A stretch of DNA of 43,265 nucleotides from an uncultured Bacilli bacterium (GTDB lineage: Bacteria; Bacillota_I; Bacilli_A; RF39; UBA660): the NCBI GenBank assembly GCA_910586865.1, contig CAJUIY010000010.1, forward strand, positions 1 to 43,265, in the 5' to 3' direction. A model generated the notes under the pieces. That model was not told the DNA's origin. It was given only the letters and a program-made list of their open reading frames with translations, and ran no database searches. A program made the translations under genes and the position numbers. Shown in pieces: positions 16,008 to 24,538 of the stretch; position 1 is the first letter of the stretch; the number at the start of each line of letters is the position of its first letter.

Positions 16008-16560
16008 TCCTTCCTTTCATACCTGTTTTTAAGAAAGCACCATTGGCATCATCTGTATCTAAGTGAAGTTCTAAGACGGCATCTTTTAATACTTTTAATT
16101 TCACATTGTGAAAAGTGGTTTCTTTCTCACTTGGAAAATAAACATCTACTTCGCTAACATCTTCTAGACCCATTTCTTTTTTTTGTTCTGGACTAATGTG
16201 AATGTGCCGATTTGGTATAATGGCACATTTTCGAGTGATAGAAGAATTTGGTCCGATAATTTCTACAGTAGATGCATTTTCTAGTTCTCCAGAATCCGCA
16301 ATCGGTGGTTGAATACCTAAAAAATAAGCATCTGTTTTTGATATTTCTAGTTGAGTATAACTTCTAAGCGGTCCCAATACTCTTACATGTTTTATCCTAT
16401 TTTTTTCTGTTTTAATATCTACATAGGAAAGGGAAGCAAATTGCTCTGGTTGAAGAAGATACCTATCTACTTCTAATTTTTCCTCTTTCCCAAATAATTG
16501 CTCATAATCTTCCTTCGTTAAGTGTATATGTTTATTTGAAATACCTAGTATTACATCCAT
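15985..16560 (-). CDS. pduL: Phosphate acyltransferase of the PduL family
   Basis: Zinc-dependent phosphotransacylase that exchanges CoA and phosphate on an acyl group (acetyl-CoA or propanoyl-CoA). About 191 residues in two barrel repeats. Metal-binding His motifs are SNKHIHLT near the start and NRHIHISPEQ in the middle; GPLRSYTQLEIS, the repeat VEIIGPNSSIT and the terminal HLDTDDANGAF are family hallmarks. No microcompartment shell genes are nearby and no encapsulation peptide precedes the domain, so it probably acts as a soluble acetate-pathway Pta. Start taken at the second ATG (16560), 8 nt after GGAG; the ATG at 16569 touches it. Confidence 0.9.
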   Translation of the reverse strand: MDVILGISNKHIHLTKEDYEQLFGKEEKLEVDRYLLQPEQFASLSYVDIKTEKNRIKHVRVLGPLRSYTQLEISKTDAYFLGIQPPIADSGELENASTVEIIGPNSSITRKCAIIPNRHIHISPEQKKEMGLEDVSEVDVYFPSEKETTFHNVKLKVLKDAVLELHLDTDDANGAFLKTGMKGRIKKQSIL

Positions 16561-16581
16561 TTTTTTCATCTCCTATTTTAT

Positions 16582-16590
16582 ATTATATCA
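16582..16590 (-). promoter_or_regulatory. Extended -10 promoter of pduL
   Basis: Minus strand TGATATAAT (16590-16582), 21 nt before the start codon, with only a weak -35. The same nonamer occurs before several other genes here. Confidence 0.55.
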
Positions 16591-16615
16591 TAATTCTTTT
16601 TTCTTGAAAGAATAG

Positions 16616-16644
16616 TTGTAGGAACCATTTTAATTTGCTATAAT
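16616..16644 (+). promoter_or_regulatory. sigma-A promoter of lemA
   Basis: TTGTAG (16616-16621), 17 nt, TATAAT (16639-16644), ending 16 nt before the first possible lemA start, so the leader is very short. Confidence 0.7.
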
Positions 16645-16669
16645 TAGTATAGTTTAGGAGATGGTAAAG

Positions 16670-17212
16670 TTGTTGTATATCCTTTTAGCTGTAGTAGTTT
16701 TTATTATTTTTATGGTAATAATCGCAAATATTTACTACATGAAGTTTCAATTTTCAGTTTCTAAAATAAAATATTCTGAAAAAGAAATGGATACCCTATT
16801 ACAAAAAAAACTTGAATTAATGAAAGAAGTAGCACCTCAAATCAAAAAAGAACTAAAATTAGAAAAATTTTTAGACAGTTTAAAAACCATAGAAGAAAAA
16901 AACTTTAATAATATGGAACTTAACGATTTTTTAGCACTAAAGTATAAAAAAATCTTACAAAAAATGGAACAAAATGAGAAGCTTTATAAGAGTGAAGAAA
17001 TTGTCTCTTTAGTGAATGCCTTAGCAGATCATGAAGTTGAGTTGTACGCTACCATCAAATTTTATAATGATACTATTGTTTCCTATAATCAGCTGGTTAT
17101 CTCCTTTCCTTCTAGTATTTTTGCCCTTTTCTTTAGGTATCGAAAAAAAGGATTTTATAAACAGGAAAAGCACGAATCTTTTGAAATATTAAAAGAAGAA
17201 AAAAACAAGTAA
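16670..17212 (+). CDS. LemA-family membrane protein
   Basis: About 180 residues: N-terminal membrane helix, a long charged helical region (about 45-125) and the family's terminal block YNDTIVSYNQLVISFPSSIFALFF. LemA-like proteins form a coiled-coil helical bundle facing outward; their role in Firmicutes is unknown. Start choice is open: the ATG at 16661 directly touches GGAG, which is too close, while TTG codons at 16670 and 16673 have proper spacing. The gene ends in a bidirectional terminator shared with the convergent unknown gene. Confidence 0.78.
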   Translation: MLYILLAVVVFIIFMVIIANIYYMKFQFSVSKIKYSEKEMDTLLQKKLELMKEVAPQIKKELKLEKFLDSLKTIEEKNFNNMELNDFLALKYKKILQKMEQNEKLYKSEEIVSLVNALADHEVELYATIKFYNDTIVSYNQLVISFPSSIFALFFRYRKKGFYKQEKHESFEILKEEKNK

Positions 17213-17230
17213 TCAATTTTACTTGTTTTT
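17201..17230. terminator. Bidirectional terminator between lemA and the convergent unknown gene
   Basis: AAAAACAAGT (17201-17210) and ACTTGTTTTT (17221-17230) form a perfect 10-bp stem with a 10-nt loop and T-runs in both directions. The lemA stop codon lies in the loop. Confidence 0.85.
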
Positions 17231-17241
17231 ATAATCATTTT

Positions 17242-17790
17242 TTATCTATTTAGCTCTACCACTTTTTTCATACAGGATACATTTTCTGTTATTTTCTTTG
17301 TGGAATCCCAACCATAATGACTACAAATACTTAGTAGCCCACTAGCAAAATTACTTACCACTTTCATTCTATATGTTTCTTCTACAACATTAGTATCAGG
17401 AACATAAACATTTCTAATATCCCCCTTTAACACTACATCTAAACCTTGTTTGTAACTATCCACATGCGTAGTGTCTGGTCCCATATATTCTGCTAAAATC
17501 CTTAATTTACTCATACTAATACTTAACTTTTCGGATTGCTCTTTTTGTCCTATTTCAATAGATGCCAATATTGCTTTTGTAATTCCATTATAAATATCTA
17601 CAAATTCATCATCAATCTCTCTATGATAAGGATTAGAGGATGCTTTTTGTAAAGACGTAAGAGCACATAACTTTCCAAATTCTCTTGCTGCACGATAAAA
17701 TTCAATATACCCATCATTTCTAGGTATATCCTTTTCTCCGATGACGTATGGCCATAAAGTATCTGCATGATAAAACTCTAATATATCCAT
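17242..17790 (-). CDS. Unknown cytosolic protein
   Basis: 182 residues, not recognised. Mixed helical protein with no membrane segment, signal peptide or metal motif. Notable parts: the N-terminal DILEFYHADTLWPYVIGEKD, the Cys-containing GKLCALTSLQKASSN, and LLSICSHYGWDSTKK near the end. The frame opens at an ATG at 17808 without a ribosome binding site; the ATG at 17790 lies 9 nt after GGAGGG and is preferred. It stands alone between a terminator and the decayed stretch. Confidence 0.5.
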   Translation of the reverse strand: MDILEFYHADTLWPYVIGEKDIPRNDGYIEFYRAAREFGKLCALTSLQKASSNPYHREIDDEFVDIYNGITKAILASIEIGQKEQSEKLSISMSKLRILAEYMGPDTTHVDSYKQGLDVVLKGDIRNVYVPDTNVVEETYRMKVVSNFASGLLSICSHYGWDSTKKITENVSCMKKVVELNR

Positions 17791-17866
17791 AAAGGTTTTC
17801 CCTCCCATTTATTTGTCTTATAATACCATATTTATTCTATATATTCCATCTTTTTATATAAATATT

Positions 17867-18185
17867 TTATACTTTACGATATCTTTTTGTTTTGATGTAC
17901 CTTTTATATAGTATATCCCTTTTTTTCTGGAATATTGTGATTTTTTCTTTGATTAAAATCTCTCTTTTATAACCATATTGACCACCTATTTTGGTAGATT
18001 TCTTTTCTCGATAATTATAGTATTGGCCTCAGTTTTTATTTTCTTAATTTCCTTACTAATTAGTATTTCAGAATTTGTACTACTTTTATGAAGTTTTGAT
18101 TCTTATTTGTCTATCTTATAATCTTTATTTTCTAAAAGCTACTTAATAATTTTAAAACTTCTATATAAAGTAGTAAAATTGCTTT
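17867..18185 (-). pseudogene. Possible decayed gene fragment in a 450-bp gap
   Basis: The gap 17791-18247 has no intact gene. On the minus strand it can be read as a protein-like stretch broken by stops and one frame change. One segment runs SEILISKEIKKIKTEANT and on to EKRNLPK. After a frame change it continues as IGGQYGYKREILIKEK through a basic tail ending RYRKV before TAA at 17869. Upstream of the first segment are further pieces with two stops. The lysine-rich composition resembles real genes nearby, but AT-rich spacer DNA also gives lysine-rich translations. Confidence 0.3.
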
Positions 18186-18247
18186 AAAACTTTATTTATA
18201 TAAACACGTTTTTTTGTAGTAATAACTATACTTTTTTAGATGAAAAA

Positions 18248-18910
18248 TTATGGTAATTTCCAATCAATTTCTCTGATATTATTTTCTTTTAGAAATTGGT
18301 TTGTTTTTGAAAATGGTTTGCTTCCAAAAAAGCCATTATATGCCGAAAATGGAGATGGATGAGCAGATTCTATCACATAATGTATCGAATTTGTTATCAA
18401 TTTTTTCTTTCCTCTAGCAAAACTTCCCCATAATATAAAAACAATTGGAGTCTTTTTCTCATTTAACTTCTTAATTACTTCATCAGTGAATTTTTCCCAA
18501 CCGATATCTTTATGAGAAGCTGGCTTTTTCTCTTCTACTGTTAAAACCGTATTCAGTAATAAAACCCCTTGCCTAGACCATGGTACCAATGAATTCGTAG
18601 TAGGATAAGGAATTCCTAAATCTGATTCCATTTCTTTCAAGATATTTTGTAAGGATGGTGGTTTTCTCACACAATTTTTTACAGAAAAAGATAATCCCTC
18701 TGCCTGATTTTCTCCATGATAAGGATCTTGCCCTAATATCACTACTTTTGTATTTTCATAACTAGTATATCGAAAAGCATTAAAAATTTCACACTTTTTT
18801 GGATAAATTGTTTTATCCTTATATTCTTTATTTACAAAGTCCATTAGTTTCATAAAATAATCTTTTTTATATTCTTCGCTTAATAAATTGTCCCAATCGT
18901 TTCCTATCAT
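18248..18910 (-). CDS. ung: Uracil-DNA glycosylase (family 1)
   Basis: Removes uracil from DNA at the start of base-excision repair. 220 residues. Catalytic Asp is D62 in GQDPYHG (60-66) and the second catalytic motif is HPSPFSAYNGFFG with H184; LLLNTVLTVE is also typical. Start follows GAGGTAGAAAA, 9 nt after the rlmH stop. Last gene of the run starting at the DHH phosphoesterase. Confidence 0.96.
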   Translation of the reverse strand: MIGNDWDNLLSEEYKKDYFMKLMDFVNKEYKDKTIYPKKCEIFNAFRYTSYENTKVVILGQDPYHGENQAEGLSFSVKNCVRKPPSLQNILKEMESDLGIPYPTTNSLVPWSRQGVLLLNTVLTVEEKKPASHKDIGWEKFTDEVIKKLNEKKTPIVFILWGSFARGKKKLITNSIHYVIESAHPSPFSAYNGFFGSKPFSKTNQFLKENNIREIDWKLP

Positions 18911-18919
18911 TTTTCTACC

Positions 18920-19375
18920 TCACTTATGATATCTTTCATTATTATTAATTTTATAGGCCCTAAAAATTTGTTCTAAAAGTAATACTCTAAATAATTGATG
19001 TGGAAATGTCATTTTAGAAAAGGATAAGTGATAATTTGCTTTTTGTTTAACACTTTCAGAAAGACCGTTACTACCACCAATAATAAAGGATATATTACTA
19101 TAAGACGTAAAAGCTTTATCTATTACTTTTGAAAAATCCATAGATGATATTTCTTTTCCTTCTATTTCCAAAGTAATAATGTAGTCTTTCCTATCTAAAT
19201 ATTTTTCTATTTCTTCTTTTTCTAACTCCATTGATTTATGAATATCTTCTAAGTTATAATCTTTTAGTTCTATCAATTTGATATCGGTATATTTTGATAT
19301 TCTTTTTTGATACTCTGTAATCGCATCTAATAAATATTTTTCTTTGATTTTTCCTACACAAATTAACTTTATCAT
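18920..19375 (-). CDS. rlmH: 23S rRNA pseudouridine-1915 N3-methyltransferase RlmH
   Basis: SPOUT-class methyltransferase acting on helix 69 of 23S rRNA on the assembled ribosome. 151 residues. The trefoil-knot SAM site is FIIGGSNGL near residue 96; the C-terminus FRVLLLEQIFRAYKI with final NNNERYHK is characteristic. The ATG follows the walJ stop by one base (TAAGATG), using GAGGT in the walJ tail. walJ and rlmH lie near each other in B. subtilis too. Confidence 0.95.
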   Translation of the reverse strand: MIKLICVGKIKEKYLLDAITEYQKRISKYTDIKLIELKDYNLEDIHKSMELEKEEIEKYLDRKDYIITLEIEGKEISSMDFSKVIDKAFTSYSNISFIIGGSNGLSESVKQKANYHLSFSKMTFPHQLFRVLLLEQIFRAYKINNNERYHK

Positions 19376-19376
19376 C

Positions 19377-20132
19377 TTATACCTCTAAAAAATCTGTTTC
19401 TTCTTCTTGTTTTGCAATTAATAGTTCAATATTCTCATTAGGAAGAACTTTTTTTGTCTCTTGATAAGCTAGCTCTTTGGTATTATTTTTCTCACTAATA
19501 TGTGCTAGTACGATATATTTTGTTTTATTACCAATAGATCTTTCTAAATACTTTGAAGCCGTTTTATTGGATAAGTGTCCCCTATCGCTAATAACCCTCT
19601 CTTTTAAGTATCTAGGATAGGGACCATCCATTAGCATTACTTCATCATGATTACTTTCTAATATATAAATATCTTTATTCTTCATTTTCTGTAAAAACTT
19701 TCGATTAATATAGCCAGTATCCGTTACATATACCAGTTCTTTCTCCTCATGTTTTATCAGATAGCCAACAGAACAATTGGTATCATGAGAGGTATGAATT
19801 AGTTCAATAGCAACATCATTGATTTGAAAATTATCTTCAATAAAAACACATCGATTTCTAGGTACTATTTTAGATAAATCAGGATACATTGCCTCAGGAA
19901 TGTAAATATTTATATTGGTCTTTTTTAGGAAAGTGGATAAACCTCTAATATGATCAGAATGATTATGAGTAATTAATAATGCAGAAAAGTCGAATAGCGA
20001 AAGATGATGTTCTTCTAACATTCTCATAATTTGAGTATAGCTAATTCCCACATCAATTAATATCATAGTATCTCCACACAGTACAATTGTAGAATTTCCT
20101 TTTGAACCACTTGCTAATACTTTTACTTTCAT
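19377..20132 (-). CDS. walJ: WalJ/YycJ metallo-beta-lactamase-fold hydrolase
   Basis: 251 residues. Metal ligands follow the family pattern: THNHSDH (HxHxDH, about 55-61), the His in SHDTNCSVGYL, the Asp in VTDTGY, and LAHIS near the C-terminus. YycJ/WalJ is linked to the WalRK cell-wall regulon and shows exonuclease-like features, but its exact role is uncertain. The walRKHI genes that normally precede it are absent; here it follows an M23 peptidase by one base, retaining a cell-wall context. The ribosome binding site must lie in the end of the preceding gene. Confidence 0.88.
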   Translation of the reverse strand: MKVKVLASGSKGNSTIVLCGDTMILIDVGISYTQIMRMLEEHHLSLFDFSALLITHNHSDHIRGLSTFLKKTNINIYIPEAMYPDLSKIVPRNRCVFIEDNFQINDVAIELIHTSHDTNCSVGYLIKHEEKELVYVTDTGYINRKFLQKMKNKDIYILESNHDEVMLMDGPYPRYLKERVISDRGHLSNKTASKYLERSIGNKTKYIVLAHISEKNNTKELAYQETKKVLPNENIELLIAKQEEETDFLEV

Positions 20133-20133
20133 C

Positions 20134-21639
20134 TTAGTAAAAACTCATCGCATTATGTACTCTTCCTCCATAATATGGATAACCACTCCATATAGAGAAA
20201 TGTAAATGCACTCCTGTTGCAAATCCGGTTCTTCCCATCGTACCTATTACTTGACCTTTATTGACTGTCTGTCCTTCTCTTACGTTTTGTCCTGCTAAAT
20301 GAGCATATAAACTATAGAAACCATTATTATGATTAATAATAATATATTTTCCATTATCATATTTATAAGAAACTTTGACAACAGTACCTGACTGTGCAGC
20401 AAAAATATTAGAACCATAACCACATCCAGCAATATCGGTACCATCGTGTAATACTCCCCAACGATATCCAAATGGTGATGAAATAGAAGAACACGTAGCT
20501 GGCCATCCCCATTCTCCTTTAGTAGCTACTACTCCGCCATAGCCTGCAACATTTCCGCCACCACCATAAGAATTGCCACCTCTTCCACCTTTTACAATAA
20601 TCTCCTTTACAGGGGCTTTTAATTGTTCTGTTTTGGTTGTTACAATATTGGTAGTTTCTCCATTTACCTTTTGTATCTTTTGTGTCACTCTGTTTCTTCC
20701 TTTTACTCCAGCTTGTTCTACCACGCTATAGCTACTTTTTTTCGAATTATCAATTTTGGTTTCTGTTTCATAATTTACATCTACATCCGATACGGTATGA
20801 TCTTCTTCTACTAAATCAAATTGTGGCTTCATCACACCTAATGTTACTAACTGTCCTGGATATAACAAGGCATTCTCATCATTAAATTGTGTATTGGCAA
20901 TTAAGAATTCTTCTTTTGACATCTTGTTATTAAAGGCAACATCCTCTATGGTATCTCCATCTTGTACGGTATATTTTTGTTGTTCCTCTGTGGTACCGAA
21001 TAGTAAAAATTTACTTAAGTCTTCACTAGTACTATAAATTGTTTTATCAACCGGTATCTTGGATTCTTTAATTGTTATATTATTTTTGATGTATAAGTTT
21101 TCGATAATAGATCCTGTTTCTTTAATTTCTTCTTGTTTTTTCTCTTTATATAAGTTATATTTTTCTTTTGTAATAAAGGATTGCACAGTTGATTTGATCG
21201 CACTTGTAAATGTTGACTTTTTTAATGTGTATATAATACGGTCATCTTCTTTGTATTCTTTTCCTTCCGAGTTCGTCTTCTTTAATCCTTTAATACTAAT
21301 AACATAACCATCAATCGTAAAAGGCGAAATATCTTTTATTTTTTCATATATTTCCTTGGTAGATAATACTTTTTCGTGATAAGTAATTTCTTTTATAATA
21401 TCTAGTTCATCTGGAACATACACCTTTTTGACATGATAATTATCTTTAATACTAGCTTGCTCTTTATCAATATAGTTTTCTAAATCTTCTTTTGAACTGA
21501 TAAGTCCAAGAGATTTTCCTTTTAAATAAACTCGATAAGTTTCTTGAGGTTCTGTAAATGTTGTTTTATGAGTAATAAAAAGCAATCCTACACTTAAAAT
21601 CGTAGATATTAAAACATAAAATATCAATTTTTTATCCAT
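20134..21639 (-). CDS. LysM-G5-M23 murein endopeptidase
   Basis: Membrane-anchored or secreted cell-wall hydrolase of 501 residues. Order: N-terminal membrane helix (about 5-24); a region of about 190 residues with no clear domain; LysM (about 222-268, YTVQDGDTIEDVA to LYPGQLVTLG); G5 domain (about 283-352, ending PVKEIIVKGG); a glycine-rich linker with GGGG; and M23 peptidase (about 375-501). Zinc ligands are intact: HDGTDIA (HxGxD) and GVHLHFSIW (HxH), so it should be active, unlike the SpoIIQ-type protein. The start overlaps the dnaB stop by 8 nt, implying coupled translation. Confidence 0.92.
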   Translation of the reverse strand: MDKKLIFYVLISTILSVGLLFITHKTTFTEPQETYRVYLKGKSLGLISSKEDLENYIDKEQASIKDNYHVKKVYVPDELDIIKEITYHEKVLSTKEIYEKIKDISPFTIDGYVISIKGLKKTNSEGKEYKEDDRIIYTLKKSTFTSAIKSTVQSFITKEKYNLYKEKKQEEIKETGSIIENLYIKNNITIKESKIPVDKTIYSTSEDLSKFLLFGTTEEQQKYTVQDGDTIEDVAFNNKMSKEEFLIANTQFNDENALLYPGQLVTLGVMKPQFDLVEEDHTVSDVDVNYETETKIDNSKKSSYSVVEQAGVKGRNRVTQKIQKVNGETTNIVTTKTEQLKAPVKEIIVKGGRGGNSYGGGGNVAGYGGVVATKGEWGWPATCSSISSPFGYRWGVLHDGTDIAGCGYGSNIFAAQSGTVVKVSYKYDNGKYIIINHNNGFYSLYAHLAGQNVREGQTVNKGQVIGTMGRTGFATGVHLHFSIWSGYPYYGGRVHNAMSFY

Positions 21640-22990
21640 TTACTTCACTTCCCTTATCCTCTTTCTGTAAACTCCTAAATGTAGATGTATTCTTTTTAAA
21701 TAATAATTCAATTGTTGCAGTTGGTCCATTACGATGTTTTCCAATAATTAATTCACTAATACTAATATCGTCTTCTCTTCTTGCTTCTTTGTTATAATAA
21801 TCATCACGATATAAGAAAGAAACGATATCAGCATCTTGTTCAATAGAACCAGATTCACGCAAATCGCTCATGATTGGTCTTTTATCTTCACGAGCTTCCA
21901 CACTACGTGAAAGTTGAGCTAGAGCAACAATGGGAACATGTAATTCCATTGCTAACGTTTTAAGACTTCTTGAAATATCTGAAACTTCTTGTTGACGATT
22001 TGCTCCATAATTTTTCCCACCTGATATTAATTGTAAATAGTCAATAATAATAATACTTAAACCTTTATCACTACTAGCAAGACGTCTACATTTAGAACGA
22101 ATTTCACCAATGGTAATACCTGGTGTATCATCGATAAATAAATTAGTATCTGTTAATTGCGAAGTTGCTTCGTTTAATCTTTTCCAATCTTCATTTAATA
22201 AATTACCTGTACGCATTTTATATCCCTCTATTTGACCGAGAGAAGATAAAATTCGGTGAGCTAATTGCTCTGCTCCCATTTCTAAGTTAAATAAAGCAAC
22301 TGATTTTTTGTTGTTCATCGCAATATGAGTTGCCATATTAAGAGCAAAAGCTGTCTTTCCCATGGCAGGACGAGCGGCGATAATAATAAATTCATTTTCA
22401 TGGAAACCTGCTGTCAATTTATCTAAGTCATACCAACCTGTTGCAATTCCTGTGATTTCACCCTTTGTTTCTGCAAGCTTTTCCAAGTTTTCTTCGGTTT
22501 TAATTAATACCTCTTTAATGGATTTAAATTCAGATGATTTTCTAGTTTTTACTACATTTAATATTTTCTTTTCTGCATTATCTAATGTTTCATTAACATC
22601 ATTATCTGTTTCATATCCAGTACTTGCAATTTCTGTTGCCGTTTCAATTAATTTTCTTAAGACAGCGGATTCTTCTACACTTTTAATATAATAGTCAATA
22701 TTCGTTGCGGTTGGTACAAAGTTAACAATTTCTGTTAAATACTCAACACCACCTATTTCTCCTAATAAATTTTTATTTTTTAAGTCTGTTGTAACTGTCG
22801 TAACATCAATAGGTGTATTATTTTCTAACAAAGAAACCATAGAGGAAAATATCTTCGAATGTTTTTCATTATAAAAAGATTCTTCTTGTAATGTTTCACA
22901 TGCTCTTTGTAAAGCATATTTTGAAAGAAAGCATGCTCCTAAAACAGATTGTTCTGCTTCTATATTATTTGGTAATGATTTAAGAGCCAT
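21632..22990 (-). CDS. dnaB: Replicative DNA helicase (DnaB type)
   Basis: Hexameric 5'-3' helicase of the replisome (called DnaC in B. subtilis). 452 residues: helical N-terminal domain (1-about 150) and a RecA-like C-terminal domain with Walker A ARPAMGKTAFAL at 206-217, Walker B IIIIDYLQLISG, and the terminal KHRNGPTATIELLF. No intein is seen. Start follows AGAGGTGATAAA. The order gdpP-like, rplI, dnaB is the standard Bacilli arrangement. Confidence 0.97.
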   Translation of the reverse strand: MALKSLPNNIEAEQSVLGACFLSKYALQRACETLQEESFYNEKHSKIFSSMVSLLENNTPIDVTTVTTDLKNKNLLGEIGGVEYLTEIVNFVPTATNIDYYIKSVEESAVLRKLIETATEIASTGYETDNDVNETLDNAEKKILNVVKTRKSSEFKSIKEVLIKTEENLEKLAETKGEITGIATGWYDLDKLTAGFHENEFIIIAARPAMGKTAFALNMATHIAMNNKKSVALFNLEMGAEQLAHRILSSLGQIEGYKMRTGNLLNEDWKRLNEATSQLTDTNLFIDDTPGITIGEIRSKCRRLASSDKGLSIIIIDYLQLISGGKNYGANRQQEVSDISRSLKTLAMELHVPIVALAQLSRSVEAREDKRPIMSDLRESGSIEQDADIVSFLYRDDYYNKEARREDDISISELIIGKHRNGPTATIELLFKKNTSTFRSLQKEDKGSEVNG

Positions 22991-23000
22991 TTTATCACCT

Positions 23001-23441
23001 CTATTTTACTACATGAACTTTTACTTTTGCATTAACATCTGCATATAAATTGATAGAAACATCATGATACCCAAGAGATGCAATATTATTTGTTAACATA
23101 ATTTGTTTTTTATCAATTTTAAAACCTTGGTTATTTAGTTCTTCTTTAATTTGTTTTACACTAATGCTACCAAAAACCCTATCTTCTTTTCCTATTTTTA
23201 CCTTAAATTCTAGTTCTATCTTTTCTAACTTTTGTTTTTCTATTTCTGCGTTCTTTCTATTTTCTAAATCTAATTTTTTTTCTCTTTCTTTTGTACTTTT
23301 TAAATCATTTAGATTGTGTTGATTCACAGGGACAGCATAGCCATTCTTAATAAGAAAATTTTCAGCATAACCATCTTTTACTGTTTTAATTTCCCCTTTT
23401 TTTCCTTGTTTTTTTAAGTCTTTTATAAAGATTACTTGCAT
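23001..23441 (-). CDS. rplI: 50S ribosomal protein L9
   Basis: Two-domain L9: N-terminal MQVIFIKDLKKQGKKGEIKTVKDGYAEN-type fold with NFLIKNGYA, a long connecting helix, and a C-terminal domain ending in VNAKVKVHVVK. About 146 residues, normal. The frame opens at a GTG three codons earlier that is part of AAGGTG; the ATG at 23441 gives the proper MQVIF start. The stop of the upstream gene overlaps the ribosome-binding region (GAATAAGATG), so the two are coupled. Confidence 0.95.
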   Translation of the reverse strand: MQVIFIKDLKKQGKKGEIKTVKDGYAENFLIKNGYAVPVNQHNLNDLKSTKEREKKLDLENRKNAEIEKQKLEKIELEFKVKIGKEDRVFGSISVKQIKEELNNQGFKIDKKQIMLTNNIASLGYHDVSINLYADVNAKVKVHVVK

Positions 23442-23442
23442 C

Positions 23443-24432
23443 TTATTCACCTTCTTGTTTTTTTAATTGTTTCTTTAATAAATCTTCTACTTCTTTTATG
23501 GTTTTATTTTTAAATGTAGTAGCCCCATTATATTCGTCTCCACCACCACCTAATTTCTCTAAAATTTTAGAGATTTCGTAATTACCAAGACTACGTGCAC
23601 TAATTCCTATAGTATCTTTATCTACCTTACCAATCACGAAAGAAGCTTCAATTCCATTAAAGAATAATAATGTATCGGCAAGCTTAGCAAGTTCTTCCCT
23701 TCGATAGATTGTATAAGGAGTTGCCTTAGTAAAAGCTACTTTATCATGTAATATTTCTAATCTTGCTAATAATTTTTGTCTCTCTGTATATTCTATGATA
23801 TCTTGTTTTAATAAATATTGAACTTTTTTAGCAGATGCTCCTAATGAGGCTAAATAGTAAGCTGCATAATAAGTCTCTGCTGTTGTTTTGAGCATAAAGT
23901 TATTCGTATCCAAAACGATACCGGATAATAAGACCGTTGCAAAATAAGGATCTACTGAAACATCATAAAATTCGATTAAATTGGTTATCATTTCGCAAGT
24001 CGAAGAAGTATTATCATCTTGAATGATAAAGCTATCCTTAATAGTTGTTTTTCCTAAACTATGATGATCAATAATTACTGTTTTATCAAATAATTTTAAT
24101 ATACTATCATTTTGTACTAATTCTTTTTTATTGGTATCTAATATTAAAAGCATATTTTTTTTACTATTTTTATGTAAATGGGAAGCTACCGCATCTCCTT
24201 TTATTATGGTTAAACAACCTTCTAATTCTTTCAATATTTTTTCTACACCAAGTTCGTGTTTTTGATCATCAATCACTAAATAACAATCTTTCTTTTTTCC
24301 TTTTAATATTTGATACATTCCAATCGAACTACCTAAAGCATCTAAATCTAAGTCTTTATGAGCCATAATAAAAATCTTTTTAGAATGTTTTATATACCGA
24401 TTTAATTTATTTCTTTTTTTTACTATCTCCAT
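23443..24432 (-). CDS. Stand-alone DHH/DHHA1 phosphoesterase in the gdpP position
   Basis: 329 residues. The DHH domain has HKDLDLDALGSS (about 25-36), LDTNK and the VIIDHHSLGK signature (about 118-127), then LSGIVLDTNNF and a DHHA1 domain. Gene order with rplI and dnaB is that of GdpP, the c-di-AMP phosphodiesterase. GdpP normally has two membrane helices, a PAS-like and a degenerate GGDEF domain before DHH; all are missing, and AGGAGG before the ATG shows that this is the real start. The DHHA1 glycine motif, usually GGGGH, reads GGGGDEYNGA. A cytosolic c-di-AMP or pApA/nanoRNA hydrolase (DhhP/NrnA-like) is plausible. Confidence 0.8.
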   Translation of the reverse strand: MEIVKKRNKLNRYIKHSKKIFIMAHKDLDLDALGSSIGMYQILKGKKKDCYLVIDDQKHELGVEKILKELEGCLTIIKGDAVASHLHKNSKKNMLLILDTNKKELVQNDSILKLFDKTVIIDHHSLGKTTIKDSFIIQDDNTSSTCEMITNLIEFYDVSVDPYFATVLLSGIVLDTNNFMLKTTAETYYAAYYLASLGASAKKVQYLLKQDIIEYTERQKLLARLEILHDKVAFTKATPYTIYRREELAKLADTLLFFNGIEASFVIGKVDKDTIGISARSLGNYEISKILEKLGGGGDEYNGATTFKNKTIKEVEDLLKKQLKKQEGE

Positions 24433-24462
24433 AATTAGCCTCCTAGCTAAAACCCCAATTTA

Positions 24463-24491
24463 ATTATATAATAATTTTATTTATTTGTCGA
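24463..24491 (-). promoter_or_regulatory. sigma-A promoter of the DHH-rplI-dnaB operon
   Basis: Minus strand TCGACA (24491-24486), 17 nt, TATAAT (24468-24463), 30 nt before the start codon. It probably serves the whole run down to ung, since no terminator is seen between those genes. Confidence 0.72.
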
Positions 24492-24505
24492 TACTATCAG
24501 GCACG

Positions 24506-24533
24506 AAAAAAGATTGAAGTTGTCATCAATCTT
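24506..24533 (-). terminator. Terminator after the exported unknown protein gene
   Basis: Minus strand AAAGATTGA (24533-24525), 7-nt loop, TCAATCTTT (24517-24509), continuing in T-rich sequence. Perfect 9-bp stem. Confidence 0.85.
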
Positions 24534-24538
24534 TCATA

